35,124 nt of DNA from the NCBI GenBank assembly GCA_039029195.1, contig JBCCGR010000048.1, forward strand, positions 1 through 35,124, written 5' to 3'. The notes under the pieces were generated by a model. The model was not told the DNA's origin and ran no database searches. It saw only the letters and a program-made list of their open reading frames with translations. Of this stretch, positions 1-8,433 are shown piece after piece. The first letter of the stretch is position 1. Every line of letters starts with the position of its first letter. Origin of the DNA: JBCCGR01 sp039029195 (lineage in GTDB: Bacteria; Pseudomonadota; Alphaproteobacteria; Rhizobiales; Rhizobiaceae). The position numbers and the translations under genes were made by a program.

Positions 1-143
1 AGGTTGCGCAGATTTACAAGAAGACTGGCAATCTACGTGCCGTTCAACTCCTCCTGGGTCACACCAAAATGGACAGCACCGTTCGCTATCTTGGAGTCGA
101 ATTGGAAGATGCTTTGACAATCTCAGAAGGTGTTGAAATCTGA
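1..143 (+). CDS. tyrosine recombinase/integrase, C-terminal end (partial)
   Basis: Only the last 46 codons are in the window; the reading frame begins at base 3 and stops at 141-143. The segment carries the end of the phage-integrase catalytic domain. The LLGH motif supplies the conserved histidine of the active site. About ten residues later VRYLG supplies the likely tyrosine nucleophile, followed by a short helical tail (ELEDAL). Enzymes of this family cut and rejoin DNA through a 3'-phosphotyrosine intermediate and often mark the edge of an integrated element. Family assignment is good. Whether it is a mobile-element integrase, an orphan or a remnant cannot be seen, because the N-terminal part lies outside the window. 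Confidence 0.8.
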   Translation, partial: VAQIYKKTGNLRAVQLLLGHTKMDSTVRYLGVELEDALTISEGVEI

Positions 144-534
144 GCCAATCCGGGTCGGCACTTCAGTGTCGGCCCACTCCGGTCATTCGAACCGTCTCCA
201 AACTTCCTAACGGGATTCCTCAAAGCCGACATTTATGGTGACGCCGAATTCAAGTTCTCGAATGTCGGCAGTGCGGACTTTTCGACTAGGCAAGCTGTGG
301 TCCGATATTCAAAGAGCGACAGGTCCGGTGTTAACAATTCGGGTTACGACGAAAAACTCGATTTGCTCGAGTAAACAGGTGATGCTCTTTCGCACCGAGT
401 TTAGTTTTTTGCCGTTATTTTCGTTTTCATCCGTAGGCATACTAGAAATCTTCTCCACCCATTCGGCGCTAAAGTCAGATCTGTGCGCCAATATTTCGCA
501 AGCACCTGTGCGCGATGTGTTGTAGGCTCGCTTG
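144..534. other. intergenic region after the integrase, no gene recognised
   Basis: About 390 bases without a convincing gene; open frames here show no familiar protein character. It holds a 9-bp inverted repeat, GCCGACATT at 225-233 and AATGTCGGC at 261-269. It also has the word GCAGTGCGGAC at 268-278, which recurs near 9301 and, with one change, near 28850. These look like decayed dispersed repeats. A promoter for the ABC operon should lie near the right end, but I cannot identify it with confidence. Confidence 0.5.
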
Positions 535-1191
535 ATGCTTCTGAGCGTACGTGATCTCGAAAAGTCGTTTGCTTCGCCTGATGGGGATGTTGCCGTTTTG
601 CGTGGCGTTAACTTGGCCGTCGCAAACGGTGAATCGCTTGCTTTGACGGGAGAATCAGGCAGCGGTAAGAGCACATTATTGCATCTCATTGCAGGTCTAG
701 ATGTAGCGTCCGGTGGTGACGTTTTTTACAAAGACACGTCACTCAAGGAAATGGACGATAGCCAAAGAGCGGAACTGCGGCGGCTGTCCTTGGGAATCGT
801 TTTCCAACAATTCAATCTCATCCCATCTCTGAACACGCGTGAAAATCTTCGTTTCTATGCGCGCCTTGCTGGTCGAGAAGACGAAGCTTGGACAAAAGAA
901 CTTGTCGGCAGGCTCGGTCTTTCGGAGCATCTAGATCACTTTCCGGAACAGCTTTCCGGTGGTCAACAGCAAAGAGTTGCGTTGGGCAGAACGCTTGCGG
1001 CGAAGCCGCAGCTTGTTTTGGCGGATGAACCCACTGGAAACTTGGATGAAGAAACTTCCGATCACATTGTGGCTTTGCTGGCTGAACTTGTGGCGGAGAC
1101 TCAAGCTGGCTTGCTGATGGTCACACATTCAATGCGGTTGGCATCCCAGTTAGGCCGTCGTGTTCATCTTACATCGGGACGGGTTCAATGA
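535..1191 (+). CDS. ABC transporter ATP-binding protein (LolD/MacB type)
   Basis: Cytoplasmic ATPase subunit that should power the FtsX-type permease encoded next to it. Counting from the alternative TTG start at 532 (219 residues), the Walker A motif GESGSGKST is at about 40-48, the Q-loop near 92, the signature LSGGQ at 141-145, Walker B LVLADE at 161-166 with the D-loop following, and the switch histidine at 199. All catalytic elements are intact. The ATG at 535 is taken as start; no strong ribosome site separates it from the TTG. The stop overlaps the permease start by 4 bp (ATGA), so the two are translationally coupled. The combination with a permease and an AttH-like protein resembles the AttEFGH type of exporter; the substrate is not known. 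Confidence 0.9.
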   Translation: MLLSVRDLEKSFASPDGDVAVLRGVNLAVANGESLALTGESGSGKSTLLHLIAGLDVASGGDVFYKDTSLKEMDDSQRAELRRLSLGIVFQQFNLIPSLNTRENLRFYARLAGREDEAWTKELVGRLGLSEHLDHFPEQLSGGQQQRVALGRTLAAKPQLVLADEPTGNLDEETSDHIVALLAELVAETQAGLLMVTHSMRLASQLGRRVHLTSGRVQ

Positions 1192-3656
1192 GACGAGGGC
1201 CGGGCCCGCTGCATGTAGCACTCATTGTGTTGCTTTCTTACTGGCGCAAAAACCCCATTCAGTTATTTGCGCTGATTATCGGCCTATCAATGGCAACCGC
1301 GATTTGGTCTGGTGTACAAGCTATCAACTCCGAAGCGCGGGCCAGCTATGAGCGGGCGGAAGCAACACTAAAAGCCCAGGGCGTAGCAACTATAACTGCA
1401 AAATTCGGCGCTCAAATGCTGGTTGCGGATTTTGCGGCACTGCAACGAACCGGGTGGCGTACCACGCCAATTGTGCAGGGACGTCTTCGTGTTGGAAATA
1501 CTCGAATAACGATTCTTGGCATTGATCCGCTGACGTCGACTCTGGCGGTACGTGCAATTGGCGAGAAAACGCCAGCAAACTCACCAGACACCAACATATC
1601 CGACCTACAGCTGATGCTCTCTCCTGCAGGGCTTGCTTACGCATCACCAGAGACAATGGCGAAACTGTCAGATTCAAGCCCAGGAAATGAAATTCGATTG
1701 CCGGTGCTTAAGAGTGCTCCAAATCTTGGTTTTGGTATCTTAGTCACCGATATTTCCCTTGCTTCCCGACTGTTAAACACGGGAGATACCATCTCGCGAC
1801 TCCGGGTTCTTAAAGCGCCCGAAAAACCAACGCTGGAATTGCAACGCACTGCGCCACACCTCGCTTACAATGCGCCAACCAACGATACCGACGCAGGTCG
1901 GCTAACAGATAGTTTTCATCTTAACCTGACCGCCTTTGGCTTTTTGTCTTTCGCCGTGGGCTTATTCATCGTGCATGGAACGATTGGACTGGCGTTCGAA
2001 CAAAGACGCAGCGTTTTCAGAACGCTTCGTGCGCTCGGTCTGTCGCTTACTAGTTTGACTGCAGCACTGGTTATTGAACTTACCACCCTTGCGCTGTTAG
2101 CCGGTGCACTAGGTGTGCTGTTTGGATATGTCATCGCATCAGCCCTATTGCCGGACGTGGCGGCCACCCTTCGCGGGCTATACGGTGCACAAATTGAAGG
2201 AAGTGTGTCGCTACGAGCGCAATGGTGGTGTTCGGGTCTAGCCATTGTGTTTATTGGCACGGCAGTTGCGTCTGCTTCCAGTCTTCTAAAGCTGCGTAAT
2301 CTGCCAATTTTAGCCACTGCTCATCCGCGTGCGTGGACAATGCGTTCAATTAACGAAAGACAGATACAAATTTGTGCGGCTGTAGTTTTGTTGGTTTTGG
2401 CCGCAGCGCTCGGTCTGTGGGGCACTGGACTTGTTGCTGCATTCATTCTGCTTGGCTCACTACTGATCGGTTTTGCGTTAGTGCTGCCGACGATATTTTC
2501 TGGAGCGCTGCAGCTTGCGGAAGTGCTTGCCGCCAATCCCGTCGCGCAATGGTTTTGGGCTGACACACGCCAGCAAGTTCCGGGTCTCTCGCTAGCGCTT
2601 ATGGCGCTGTTGCTCGCACTGGCGGCAAATATCGGTGTTGGAACGATGGTTGGCAGTTTTAGAAGCACGTTCACGGGCTGGCTGGACCAACGGTTGGCGT
2701 CTGAACTTTACGTAACGGCTGAATATGAAGAGCAAGCACGTGACATGCGTCGGTGGCTAAACGGCAAAGCCGATGCTGTTCTTCCCATATGGAATGTGGA
2801 CACAGAAATTCTTGGCTTGAAGGGACAAATCTACGGTGTCGCAAACCATGCAACTTACCGCAACAATTGGCCATTGTTGAATGCCATCCCGGGTGTTTGG
2901 GATAGAATTGCAGATGGCAAAGCACTTCTGATCAACGAACAATTGGCCCGTCGAAAATCACTCTCCGTTGGTGACATGCTTTCTCTCGCTCCCAATAATT
3001 CACTGCCCATTGCAGGTGTGTACTCCGACTATGGAAACACGTCCGCGCAAATCATGATTAGCAGCACTCTACTCGTGCAGCTTTTCCCACAAGTGTCGAA
3101 ACGACGCTATGGTGTGAGAATTGCGCCTGACAAGGCTGAAGATCTTGCTTTAGAGCTCAAACAGAAATTCGAGCTGGGAGACATGAATGTCATTCAGCAA
3201 GATGTAATAAAAAGAGAATCTTTGCGCATATTTGAACGCACATTTTCTGTAACCAGCGCGCTTAATGTGTTGACGTTGGCAGTTGCAGGCTTTGCTATTT
3301 TCACGAGCCTACTTACGCTTTCGTCCATGCGAATACCGCAACTTGCACCGGTTTGGGCCCTCGGCTTCACTCGAAAGCGATTGGCTCGGCTTGAACTTCT
3401 AAGAGCTTTGGTTTTAGCGGGGTTCACGTTTCTCTTTGCCCTACCCGTCGGCCTCCTCCTTGCTTGGGTTTTGCTTTCTGTTGTGAATGTAGAGGCCTTT
3501 GGTTGGCTGTTGCCGATGGAACTGTTTCCGCTTGATTGGTCACGAATGGCAGCCCTTGCGTTGGTCGCGGTTTGTCTTGCAGCCATTATCCCAGCTCGCA
3601 AGCTCGCTCGCATTCCACCCGCAGAGCTGATGAAAGTGTTCACACATGAAAGGTAG
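1188..3656 (+). CDS. ABC transporter permease, two FtsX domains
   Basis: An 822-residue inner-membrane permease. After an N-terminal membrane segment (about 20-40) comes a periplasmic domain. A first FtsX block with three membrane helices spans about 245-370. A further pair of helices lies near 395-440 and another near 465-490. A second periplasmic domain follows, then a final FtsX block near 690-805. This duplicated layout matches the YbbP/LolE-like class of permeases that move or extract lipophilic or protein substrates using a MacB/LolD-type ATPase. It overlaps the ATPase gene by 4 bp and the next gene by 11 bp, so all three form a tight operon. Its sequence looks AT-richer than the tricarboxylate locus further right. 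Substrate unknown. Confidence 0.88.
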   Translation: MRRGPGPLHVALIVLLSYWRKNPIQLFALIIGLSMATAIWSGVQAINSEARASYERAEATLKAQGVATITAKFGAQMLVADFAALQRTGWRTTPIVQGRLRVGNTRITILGIDPLTSTLAVRAIGEKTPANSPDTNISDLQLMLSPAGLAYASPETMAKLSDSSPGNEIRLPVLKSAPNLGFGILVTDISLASRLLNTGDTISRLRVLKAPEKPTLELQRTAPHLAYNAPTNDTDAGRLTDSFHLNLTAFGFLSFAVGLFIVHGTIGLAFEQRRSVFRTLRALGLSLTSLTAALVIELTTLALLAGALGVLFGYVIASALLPDVAATLRGLYGAQIEGSVSLRAQWWCSGLAIVFIGTAVASASSLLKLRNLPILATAHPRAWTMRSINERQIQICAAVVLLVLAAALGLWGTGLVAAFILLGSLLIGFALVLPTIFSGALQLAEVLAANPVAQWFWADTRQQVPGLSLALMALLLALAANIGVGTMVGSFRSTFTGWLDQRLASELYVTAEYEEQARDMRRWLNGKADAVLPIWNVDTEILGLKGQIYGVANHATYRNNWPLLNAIPGVWDRIADGKALLINEQLARRKSLSVGDMLSLAPNNSLPIAGVYSDYGNTSAQIMISSTLLVQLFPQVSKRRYGVRIAPDKAEDLALELKQKFELGDMNVIQQDVIKRESLRIFERTFSVTSALNVLTLAVAGFAIFTSLLTLSSMRIPQLAPVWALGFTRKRLARLELLRALVLAGFTFLFALPVGLLLAWVLLSVVNVEAFGWLLPMELFPLDWSRMAALALVAVCLAAIIPARKLARIPPAELMKVFTHER

Positions 3657-4719
3657 AATCTTCGTAGTAGTCTTAGTCGTCTTTTCAACCCTAACAGCGG
3701 TGCTTGCCCAGGGTTTTAGCGGTTTGGGGACCGGGCAAGATGGCTATTCGAATCCGCAGCTGGGAAAAACTTTTGTCTTTCCAAAGGACCATGGTGCACA
3801 TCCCGACTATCGCATTGAATGGTGGTATTTGACCTCAAATCTTATGGGAGAAGACGGTCAAGACTATGGCATCCAGTGGACGCTGTTTCGCTCGGCTTTT
3901 TTGCCTCCGATCGCACACAAGCCAGATTCAAATTGGAACAACGGTCAACTTTGGATGGGCCATGCCGCACTAACCACCAATAAATACCATTTCGTTGCTG
4001 AAAGGCGTGCGCGGGGTGGAATCGGTCAGGCTGGCGTTGAGGTTCAGCCATTTTCTGCATGGATTGATGATTGGGAAATGTCGTCTCTGACCGGCAGACA
4101 AGAAGGGATTTCAATTATCAAACTCACGGCCAATGGAGATAAATTCTCCTATGATCTCACTCTCAAAGCCGATGGTCCTTTGGTTAGTCACGGCAACAAT
4201 GGCTACTCAGTGAAATCTCCCGGAGGTCAGGCAAGCTATTATTTTTCTCAACCGTTTTACCGCGTTAGTGGCGCGGTTATCGTTGAAGGTAAAGCGATAA
4301 AAGTCTCTGGAGACGCATGGCTAGATCGTGAGTGGTCCTCCCAACCGCTTTCTGAAACTCAAACGGGATGGGATTGGATATCGCTCAGCTTTGCTTCTGG
4401 CGAAAAGCTTATGGGCTTTCGGGTGCGCACCAAAAATGGTGAGCCATTTACATCCGCAACATGGATCAGCGCTGAGGGTAAGCCAAGCGTTTTTAGCAAT
4501 GGCTCGCTCAAAATGACGCCGATTGAAAAAAACTACGTGGCAAATCGAAGTGTACCCACCAGCTGGCGGGTACAATTGTCACAAAAGAACCTTGATGTGG
4601 AAATTAGTGCGCTCAATCCAAACAGTTGGATGGATACGAGCGTCCCTTATTGGGAAGGCCCTGTATTCATTAAAGGCACAAGTACTGGCCGTGGATATTT
4701 GGAGATGACAGGGTATTGA
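3646..4719 (+). CDS. secreted lipocalin-like protein, AttH/CrtC family
   Basis: A 357-residue protein with an N-terminal signal peptide (hydrophobic residues 5-20, likely cut near ALAQ). The family hallmark HGAHPDYRIEWWYLTSNL occurs at about 49-66, and the second conserved block, AWLDREWSSQ, occurs in the middle of the protein. The family consists of two lipocalin-like beta-barrel halves and includes AttH of Agrobacterium and carotenoid 1,2-hydratase (CrtC). No carotenoid genes are nearby. The coupling to an FtsX-type ABC transporter favours the AttH type, where the protein probably handles or modifies the lipophilic molecule moved by the transporter. That role is inference. The start overlaps the permease end by 11 bp. 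Confidence 0.85.
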   Translation: MKGRIFVVVLVVFSTLTAVLAQGFSGLGTGQDGYSNPQLGKTFVFPKDHGAHPDYRIEWWYLTSNLMGEDGQDYGIQWTLFRSAFLPPIAHKPDSNWNNGQLWMGHAALTTNKYHFVAERRARGGIGQAGVEVQPFSAWIDDWEMSSLTGRQEGISIIKLTANGDKFSYDLTLKADGPLVSHGNNGYSVKSPGGQASYYFSQPFYRVSGAVIVEGKAIKVSGDAWLDREWSSQPLSETQTGWDWISLSFASGEKLMGFRVRTKNGEPFTSATWISAEGKPSVFSNGSLKMTPIEKNYVANRSVPTSWRVQLSQKNLDVEISALNPNSWMDTSVPYWEGPVFIKGTSTGRGYLEMTGY

Positions 4720-4832
4720 AAATCATCCGCCAGGTAGTCGGTACAAATGAGTTGCTGAGGATCATTGAACCGGGTGCGGAGACCAAACACTTGGATCAAA
4801 ACGAGTATGGCACACTTGTATTGGTTCATTGA
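4716..4832 (+). CDS. possible 38-residue ORF coupled to the AttH-like gene (doubtful)
   Basis: A TTG at 4716 overlaps the TGA of the preceding gene and opens a 38-codon frame ending at 4830-4832. Its composition is protein-like (acidic, with a segment RIIEPGAETKHLDQNEYG), but there is no recognisable family and no separate ribosome site. It may be a remnant of a longer gene or chance. Function unknown. Confidence 0.15.
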   Translation: MKIIRQVVGTNELLRIIEPGAETKHLDQNEYGTLVLVH

Positions 4833-5107
4833 CATTTTTCAGCCAGGAACTTGCCGAGCGTTGTGTCTGCTACACCTGTTTCGCTGACTTCCCGACTTCC
4901 GCACTCGCCAGAACGCCTTCCCGGCCAAATAATCTCAAGCCGCCAGATTTCATAGAACTGAAACAGTGAACGCTTTTCGGTGGAAGTAGTGCTTTGGAGA
5001 ATGCCTCGTGTACTGCGTCAATGTGTCAGCAAACCAATATGACCGTAGTTCCGTTCTCTTGACAATCCATCGCAATGTCGCGGTGGAGCCCAAAGAGGAT
5101 GGCCCAA
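4833..5107. other. intergenic region before the fasciclin gene
   Basis: No gene recognised. The last 20 bases hold the ribosome site AGAGGA (5094-5099) used by the FAS1 gene. I see no clear promoter hexamers or terminator hairpin after the ABC operon. Confidence 0.45.
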
Positions 5108-5581
5108 ATGAACATACTCTCCAAAACTGTTGCCTCAGCGTTCGCGTTAGCCTTGGTATCATCGCCAAGTTTCTCAGCTGACATCGTTGATACTGCCGCC
5201 GGTGACAAAAATCTCTCCACCCTGGTTGCTGCAGTCAAATCGGCTGGTCTTGTTGAGACCCTTAAAGGTGATGGACCTTTCACAGTTTTTGCTCCGACCG
5301 ATGAGGCTTTCAAAGCCCTACCGGCAGGTACCGTTGAAGACCTTTTGAAGCCTGAGAACAAAGACAAGCTCACGGCGGTTCTCACTTATCATGTCGTTGC
5401 TGGAAAGGTGATGTCGGGCGATCTGAAAGACGATATGATGGCGAAGACAGTCCAGGGCGGAAGCGTCAAGATCGATCTTGAGAATGGTCCGATGGTCAAT
5501 GATGCCAAGGTCATCAAAGCGGATATTGCCACCGACAATGGTGTGATCCACGTCATCGACAAAGTCATTCTTCCAAAATAA
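5108..5581 (+). CDS. secreted fasciclin (FAS1) domain protein
   Basis: A single-FAS1-domain protein of 157 residues, exported to the periplasm or cell surface. The signal peptide covers about residues 1-23 (basic start, hydrophobic core, SFSA cleavage region). The FAS1 H1 motif FTVFAPTDEAF follows at about 59-69, then the YHVV segment near 98, and the H2 motif GVIHVIDKVILP at the C-terminus. FAS1 domains act in adhesion and protein-surface contacts. The ATG at 5108 is chosen because AGAGGA lies 8 bases before it and the signal peptide begins there; starts at 5075 or 5099 would add an unlikely leader. A strong hairpin follows the stop, and an aggregation factor core gene lies next, so a joint surface role is plausible. 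Confidence 0.92.
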   Translation: MNILSKTVASAFALALVSSPSFSADIVDTAAGDKNLSTLVAAVKSAGLVETLKGDGPFTVFAPTDEAFKALPAGTVEDLLKPENKDKLTAVLTYHVVAGKVMSGDLKDDMMAKTVQGGSVKIDLENGPMVNDAKVIKADIATDNGVIHVIDKVILPK

Positions 5582-5605
5582 CGAAACCGAATAGTTACAG
5601 AAACT

Positions 5606-5635
5606 GGGCCGCATCAACTCTTCAGGATGCGGCCC
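5606..5635 (+). terminator. hairpin after the FAS1 gene
   Basis: A perfect 10-bp stem: GGGCCGCATC at 5606-5615 and GATGCGGCCC at 5626-5635 around a 10-base loop. Only a weak T-rich stretch follows. It should terminate or attenuate transcription between the FAS1 gene and the next gene, or stabilise the FAS1 message end. Confidence 0.7.
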
Positions 5636-5667
5636 TATTACTCGTTTAAGAATAAGGAATTTCAAAA

Positions 5668-6183
5668 GTGCTAGACAAGTTGTCCAAGGTTTCGGCATCA
5701 GCAATAGCGACCGTTTGGCTTTCAGTAGGTTCAGCCAATGCCGACTTGAAAGCGGAGTTCGATGAGGGTGCTCCCAAAGATCGTTTCACGTTCACCAACA
5801 TTGGTAGCTGCGACATCATTGATGCGAAGCTGGTGCTTGATCTTTCCGGGTCGAAGTCAGGATTGATATTCGATGTCTCCGATAGTGGGTCTGGCGTCCA
5901 GGTGTTTCAACCATTCGACTTGGTCGCTGGCAAAGAGTCGGTCGTCAAACTACCCACAGTTTCAGATGGTGATAAGAAGATTGAGCTGGACATCAGCAAA
6001 CTGGTTCCAAATCGTTCAGTGGCGTTTACGATTGATGTTGATGATACGATTGGAAATCGCGAGATCACCGTTTCCGACGATGAACTGAGTGGTGCTACGG
6101 TGACATTGGTACAAGCTGGCAGGAATTCCAGCTCAACATTTCAAGCCAGTCCCAGAACGACGTTGAAACTTCGCAGCTGTTGA
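5668..6183 (+). CDS. aggregation factor core-like secreted protein
   Basis: A 171-residue protein with a GTG start, 32 bases after the hairpin. A signal peptide spans about 1-25 (SAIATVWLSVGSANA). The mature part begins with DLKAEFDEGAPKDRFTFTNIGSCDI and continues with VLDLSGSKSGLIFDV, FQPFDLVAG and FTIDVDDTIGNREITVS. This pattern matches alphaproteobacterial proteins annotated as aggregation factor core, predicted beta-sandwich secreted proteins. Two cysteines (one near 48 and the last residue) could form a disulfide in the periplasm. It follows the FAS1 adhesion protein in the same direction. An adhesive or aggregation role is inferred from name and context only. AAGGAA at 5655-5660 is a reasonable ribosome site. 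Confidence 0.75.
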   Translation: MLDKLSKVSASAIATVWLSVGSANADLKAEFDEGAPKDRFTFTNIGSCDIIDAKLVLDLSGSKSGLIFDVSDSGSGVQVFQPFDLVAGKESVVKLPTVSDGDKKIELDISKLVPNRSVAFTIDVDDTIGNREITVSDDELSGATVTLVQAGRNSSSTFQASPRTTLKLRSC

Positions 6184-6446
6184 TCAGTGCTGCAATGACG
6201 ATCAGTCAGCATAAACAGCAAACAGGAAAGTGACCGAACAACTGGCCCGCTGGCACTCGATTTTTCTCAATCAGTGAGAGGAAAGCAATGGTTGGATGGG
6301 ACAAATTTAGGCCACGACAAACTCACTGTGATTCATATCAGCACGGCCTGCAATTTCGCTGCCTCGCGACCATCAAGTCGCCGAAACGTGCCAGCAACGG
6401 CGAGATCTTCAAAAATATTGTGAACTCGTCTGGGGCAGCAAAGACA

Positions 6447-6827
6447 ATGATATTTTCACCACCGAAATGGCTGCTGGTTCCATATGCCGCCAACATTATC
6501 ATCCTGATACCTGTTTGTTACGGCATGTTCATTGGCAACGGCGTTTTGTCGGTGTTTGAAGGCAATGTCGCTGAAAGCGATGGACTTCGTTTCTTAGTTG
6601 GAAGCTTATGGTTTGCAATCCTCACAGCTTCAATCGCAGGACTGTGTTGGCCGGCATTCTTCGCGCCGATCATTATGGTTCAGATTTTGTACAAGAGCCT
6701 CTGGTTGCTCGCCTTCGTGCTCTCGGCATTCATGGCAGATAATCCAGTTCCGATCGGGATCAGCATCACATTCATTCTGATTGTCGTGACTTATCCGATC
6801 TTTCTTGGACTGGCCTGTAAACAATGA
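6447..6827 (+). CDS. small integral membrane protein, four predicted helices
   Basis: A 126-residue hydrophobic protein with predicted membrane helices at about 9-30, 47-63, 64-84 and 98-122, separated by short loops. I do not recognise the family. The frame stays open back to 6288, but residues encoded before 6447 are hydrophilic and unlike a membrane protein, so the ATG at 6447 followed by IFSPPKW is preferred; GGGG lies about 11 bases upstream. The next gene starts 18 bases after its stop, so the two are probably co-transcribed. Function unknown. Confidence 0.6.
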   Translation: MIFSPPKWLLVPYAANIIILIPVCYGMFIGNGVLSVFEGNVAESDGLRFLVGSLWFAILTASIAGLCWPAFFAPIIMVQILYKSLWLLAFVLSAFMADNPVPIGISITFILIVVTYPIFLGLACKQ

Positions 6828-6845
6828 ACTATCGGAGAAAAAGCC

Positions 6846-7418
6846 TTGCAAGCCGATCGATTTGAGCGGGTCGAGGTGCATTCGCAGCAGGAGTTGTGGG
6901 CTTGGCTGGAGGCACATCACCAACAAGCTGAAAGCGTTTGGCTTGTGACATGGAAGGCCGCGCATCCAAAATACTACGTTTCTCGGGAACAAGTCCTGGA
7001 TGCCTTGATTGCCTTTGGGTGGATCGACGGTCGCCGGATGAAGCTTGATGCCCACAAAACTATGCAATTGATTTCGCCGCGTAAGCAGCAGGCTTGGGCG
7101 AAGTCATATAAAGAAAGGGCTTCAAGACTTGAGAAGCAAGGGCTCATGAAGCCATCGGGAGAGGCCACTGTTCTCAATGCGAAGGCGAGCGGCTCATGGG
7201 AAAAAATGACGGAAGTGGATGAATTAGTCGTTCCCGATGACCTCGGCAAAGCCCTGAGACAAAACAAGGCCACGAAATGGTGGACTACTGCTGCCCCGTC
7301 CTATCGGCGGAATGTCCTCCGATGGATTGCTTCGGCGAAAAAGGCTGAGACGCGATCCAACCGTGTTCAGGAAGTTGCGCAACTCGCTGCAGTTGGCGAG
7401 AAGGTTCCGCACTATTGA
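6846..7418 (+). CDS. YdeI/OmpD-associated family protein
   Basis: A 190-residue cytoplasmic protein starting with TTG; GGAG at 6834-6837 is well placed. The segment from VHSQQELWAWLEAHH through ESVWLVTWKAAHPKYYVS, VLDALIAFGWIDGRRMKLD and QLISPRKQQAWAKSYKERA matches the YdeI/OmpD-associated family, sometimes named bacteriocin-protection protein. The lysine/arginine-rich tail (YRRNVLRWIASAKKAETRSNRV) is also typical. The molecular role of this family is not well defined. It sits in a same-strand run of small genes. Confidence 0.85.
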   Translation: MQADRFERVEVHSQQELWAWLEAHHQQAESVWLVTWKAAHPKYYVSREQVLDALIAFGWIDGRRMKLDAHKTMQLISPRKQQAWAKSYKERASRLEKQGLMKPSGEATVLNAKASGSWEKMTEVDELVVPDDLGKALRQNKATKWWTTAAPSYRRNVLRWIASAKKAETRSNRVQEVAQLAAVGEKVPHY

Positions 7419-7568
7419 TGCCCGCTGCATCAATCGCCGAGGAAGACTCAAAAATATGGTCCGCGCCTCGAAAAGTCCGGAGCTTCAAGCGAAACGTGTG
7501 GCAATATGCTTGTTGAACTGCGCCGGAAAGAAGCTGCATATCTCAGCCTTTACAAAAAGGCTTTGGCA

Positions 7569-7943
7569 ATGATGCATTCCCTCACAGTTTACTTCGATGG
7601 CAACTGCCCGATTTGCAGAGCTGAGGTACGGTTTTACAAATGGTATGACAAATCCCGGCTTATCGCATGGACCGACATTGGACTACTAACTGACGAGCAA
7701 TTGCCGCCAAGAAAGAGTAGAGATGAACTCCTGGGCAAATTTCATGCTAAGGAAGAGGGTTCCAATTGGCATGTTGGCGTGGATGCCTTCGCAGTAATCT
7801 GGCAACGCCTTCCCATCTTTCGTCGATTTGCATGGGTATTCAGAACGCCTGGTCTGCGACATCTTGCGGAGATCGCGTACCGGGGATTCCTTGCCTGGCA
7901 GAAACGCCATCGATTACTGAGGCAAAACCGTGCCTCGACCTGA
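7569..7943 (+). CDS. DCC-family thiol-disulfide oxidoreductase-like protein (DUF393)
   Basis: About 124 residues with the family signature DGNCPICRAEVRFYK near the N-terminus, containing the CxxC pair of a thioredoxin-like active site, and the C-terminal GLRHLAEIAYRGFLAWQKRHRL segment usual in this family. The ATG at 7569 is preferred because AAAAAGG ends 8 bases before it and homologous proteins start close to the signature; a start at 7506 would add 21 residues. DCC proteins are thought to act in thiol redox chemistry, but substrates are mostly unknown. The next gene overlaps it by 14 bp. Confidence 0.85.
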   Translation: MMHSLTVYFDGNCPICRAEVRFYKWYDKSRLIAWTDIGLLTDEQLPPRKSRDELLGKFHAKEEGSNWHVGVDAFAVIWQRLPIFRRFAWVFRTPGLRHLAEIAYRGFLAWQKRHRLLRQNRAST

Positions 7944-8433
7944 GTCAGACCGAGCAAACGAAAATTTGGTTACGGAATCAGTCTGGGACTATCCACGGCC
8001 ACCAAAAGTTGAGCAAATCTCTGATCGTCTCGTGGTATCTATTGGAGAACTTGTTCTGGCTGAAACCGTAAATGGAATACGGGTTTTGGAGACAAGTCAT
8101 CCGCCGACTTACTATTTTCCCGACCGCGACGTGCACGTTGGTCTGCTACGAAGGGAAAAGCGCCAGTCTTTCTGCGAGTTCAAGGGTGAGGCAGATTATT
8201 GGTCCATCGAAACTGGCGGCACACTGATCACAAACATTGGCTGGAGTTATCCCAATCCGACGATCCGCTACATCGACCTCAAAGATCATTTTGCGTTTTA
8301 TGCAAACAGGCCTGCACAGTGTTGGGTTGGAGATGAACAAGTTCTCGCCCAAGAGGGAGACTTTTACGGAGGCTGGATCACCTTACGCATAGCAGGACCA
8401 TTCAAGGGAGCGCTGGGTACAAATCTGTGGTAG
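7930..8433 (+). CDS. DUF427 family protein
   Basis: A 167-residue protein with a GTG start inside the end of the DCC gene, indicating translational coupling. It shows the DUF427 pattern throughout: SVWDYPRPPKVE, VLETSHPPTYYFP, CEFKGEADYWS, GWSYPNPT, DHFAFYA, and QEGDFYGGWITLRIAGPFKGALGT. The family adopts a compact beta fold and is widespread in proteobacteria and actinobacteria, without an established biochemical activity. It overlaps the next gene by 7 bp. Confidence 0.87.
   Translation: MPRPESDRANENLVTESVWDYPRPPKVEQISDRLVVSIGELVLAETVNGIRVLETSHPPTYYFPDRDVHVGLLRREKRQSFCEFKGEADYWSIETGGTLITNIGWSYPNPTIRYIDLKDHFAFYANRPAQCWVGDEQVLAQEGDFYGGWITLRIAGPFKGALGTNLW

Noticed and set aside
6288..6446. 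N-terminal extension of the four-helix membrane protein
   Set aside because: The residues are hydrophilic with no protein-family character, and a better start exists at 6447.
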